Shown: piece after piece, positions 4,971 to 6,145 of the stretch | Numbering within the stretch: the stretch's first letter is position 1 | Layout of the letters: each line of letters starts with the position of its first letter | NCBI GenBank assembly: GCA_023457175.1 | Contig: JAEWMM010000123.1 | Span: forward strand, 1-6,145 | DNA from: Bacillota bacterium | GTDB taxonomy: Bacteria > Bacillota > Clostridia > Oscillospirales > Ruminococcaceae | Direction: 5' to 3' | DNA length: 6,145 nucleotides | The notes under the pieces: generated by a model | Told to the model about the DNA's origin: nothing | Databases searched by the model: none | The model's input: only the letters and a program-made list of their open reading frames with translations | Made by a program: the position numbers and the translations under genes

Positions 4971-6145
4971 TTATTCACACAGGAAATGCAGCATAAAGGT
5001 GACGGCCAACAGATCGGCGCAACCGCCGGGGCTGATATTTTCCGCAATAAAATCGGTGTCAAGCGCATTTAAAACCGCCATTGGGGGGCAGGGCGTCTTT
5101 TCGAGCAGTGCGGAAAGCGACGTCTGCAACGTTCTTTGCCGTTCGATGCCTGCGCGTGAAATCACATTGGTATCGGTGGCCTTGGCCATCAGGTGCAGCA
5201 ACGCGATCGCGCCCGCGTCGTTAAGGCTGTACCCTTTACTCAGCAGTGCCGCCAGCACCGGCAGGCTGATAGCGCGCACGCTCTCAAAGCCGGAGGCCAC
5301 CTCGCCCCGGATACCTGCGATGCCGTACTGCGTCCAGAGCCGCCCGCCCGCCGTCTGAGCGCCAGTTTGTTCAATTTTTTTCAAGTCGCTTTTCGCTTCG
5401 GCGGCGGTCATCTCGGCGCACAGCAGGCAGAGCCGTTCGGGCGTCCGCCCATCCGCCTCCGAGAGCCGTCCCGCAGCGGCACAGAGAATACCCATCGAAT
5501 AGAAAGCACCCTTGTGGGTGTTCACCCCGCCGGTGGCGCCCAACATGTCCGATTCGGCACACTGCCCAATATAGCGCAGCGACGCAAAAAGCTGCGCGGG
5601 CGACAGCGATTCGCTGCGTATCCCCTTTAAGGCACAGGCTTTAAAATAGGGCGTCAGCACCGCAGCGCTGTTGACAAAGGTGAAGATGTCCATATCACGG
5701 TGCGCGCCAGCGTTCGCACGGTCGACAAGGCCGGGCTTAGGACTGACGCAGACCTCGGTCAGCAGGCTTCTGACCGCCAGCCCTGCGATGCGGTCGGCAG
5801 CCGCGCCGTCGAGATAGTCGGCAATGAGCTGCCTTGTCCGCTGCTCGACAGCGTCGAGCCCGTGGCGGCGGCTGCGCGCGCAGGCTGCCGCCGCGTCGCC
5901 GCAGATCAGGCAGCGCCGGGGCGGCGCACCCATATCGCTGCGCGACAGCTTTTCACCGTCGGTGTTCAGCACATCGATGTCAAAAAGCCGCGCGGCGTCA
6001 AAGGCGTCTTCAATCTGCACCATCATGCTTTTGATGGCCGCGGCGGGGAAATCCACCGCCCAATAGCCCTCAAGGCCGGTGCGGTAGTCCCGCACGGCGC
6101 GAAAGGCCGCCGTGACGCGGTGGCGCCCAAGCTGCTCGTCTATAA
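4971..6145 (-). CDS. citXG: CitX-CitG fusion for citrate lyase prosthetic group (5' end outside window)
   Basis: A bifunctional enzyme of citrate lyase maturation. CitG makes 2'-(5''-triphosphoribosyl)-3'-dephospho-CoA from ATP and dephospho-CoA; CitX transfers it to the acyl carrier subunit CitD. The frame is open to the right edge, so the protein is N-terminally incomplete: about 390 residues are visible, and by comparison with CitX length (about 180) roughly 60-75 are missing. Numbering from the GTG at 6095, which is an internal codon, the CitX part shows ARLFDIDV (35-42), PPRRCLIC (58-65) and CARSRRH (72-78). The CitG part, from about residue 90, shows PKPGLVDR (119-126), GAHRDMD (130-136), GATGGVNTHKG (186-196), a DTN near the C-terminal third, and SPGGCAD (355-361) where SPGGSAD is usual. 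CitXG fusions are known in other bacteria. Citrate lyase genes are expected to the right of the window. The gene ends before the 4905-4945 terminator. Confidence 0.92.
   Translation of the reverse strand, partial: IDEQLGRHRVTAAFRAVRDYRTGLEGYWAVDFPAAAIKSMMVQIEDAFDAARLFDIDVLNTDGEKLSRSDMGAPPRRCLICGDAAAACARSRRHGLDAVEQRTRQLIADYLDGAAADRIAGLAVRSLLTEVCVSPKPGLVDRANAGAHRDMDIFTFVNSAAVLTPYFKACALKGIRSESLSPAQLFASLRYIGQCAESDMLGATGGVNTHKGAFYSMGILCAAAGRLSEADGRTPERLCLLCAEMTAAEAKSDLKKIEQTGAQTAGGRLWTQYGIAGIRGEVASGFESVRAISLPVLAALLSKGYSLNDAGAIALLHLMAKATDTNVISRAGIERQRTLQTSLSALLEKTPCPPMAVLNALDTDFIAENISPGGCADLLAVTFMLHFLCE

Overview
The window looks like a piece of chromosome from an anaerobic, Clostridia-like member of the Bacillota (inference). 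Supporting signs are strong GGAGG-type ribosome binding sites, a TTG start, sigma-A-type promoters with extended -10 elements, a CitX-CitG fusion, a C_GCAxxG_C_C-family redox protein and a MepA-like MATE exporter. Base composition is moderately GC-rich and codon use looks similar in all genes. I see no mobile element, CRISPR array, tRNA or rRNA.

Layout, left to right. Positions 1-96 hold two hairpins, the second a strong intrinsic terminator that can work in both directions. Three minus-strand genes follow, listed here in transcription order: a MATE-family efflux protein (2925 to 1618), an MBL-fold hydrolase of the UlaG-like type (1384 to 671) and a small cysteine-rich C_GCAxxG_C_C protein (528 to 136). 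The gaps between them carry their own promoter and terminator candidates, so they are probably separate or only loosely coupled units. A 342-bp divergent region (2926-3267) separates the MATE gene from a plus-strand flavoprotein disulfide reductase of the dihydrolipoyl dehydrogenase family (3268-4752). A convergent terminator (4911-4945) then separates that gene from a minus-strand citXG fusion (4971 to beyond 6145), whose 5' end lies outside the window.

How the genes relate. CitXG makes and attaches the prosthetic group of citrate lyase, so citrate fermentation genes probably lie just right of the window. The flavoprotein and the C_GCAxxG_C_C protein are both thiol-redox proteins, but nothing in the sequence ties them to one pathway. 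The flavoprotein is not next to lipoyl-complex genes, so its substrate is open.

The most interesting part is regulatory. The MATE gene has a near-consensus promoter followed by a leader of about 130 nt. This leader contains a perfect 10-bp hairpin and then a long hairpin with a U-rich tail and a competing pairing partner, which is the expected look of a transcription attenuator. The MATE-MBL gap carries four copies of TGGTATAAT in two inverted pairs. I found no clear case for a wholly new multi-gene system in this window.
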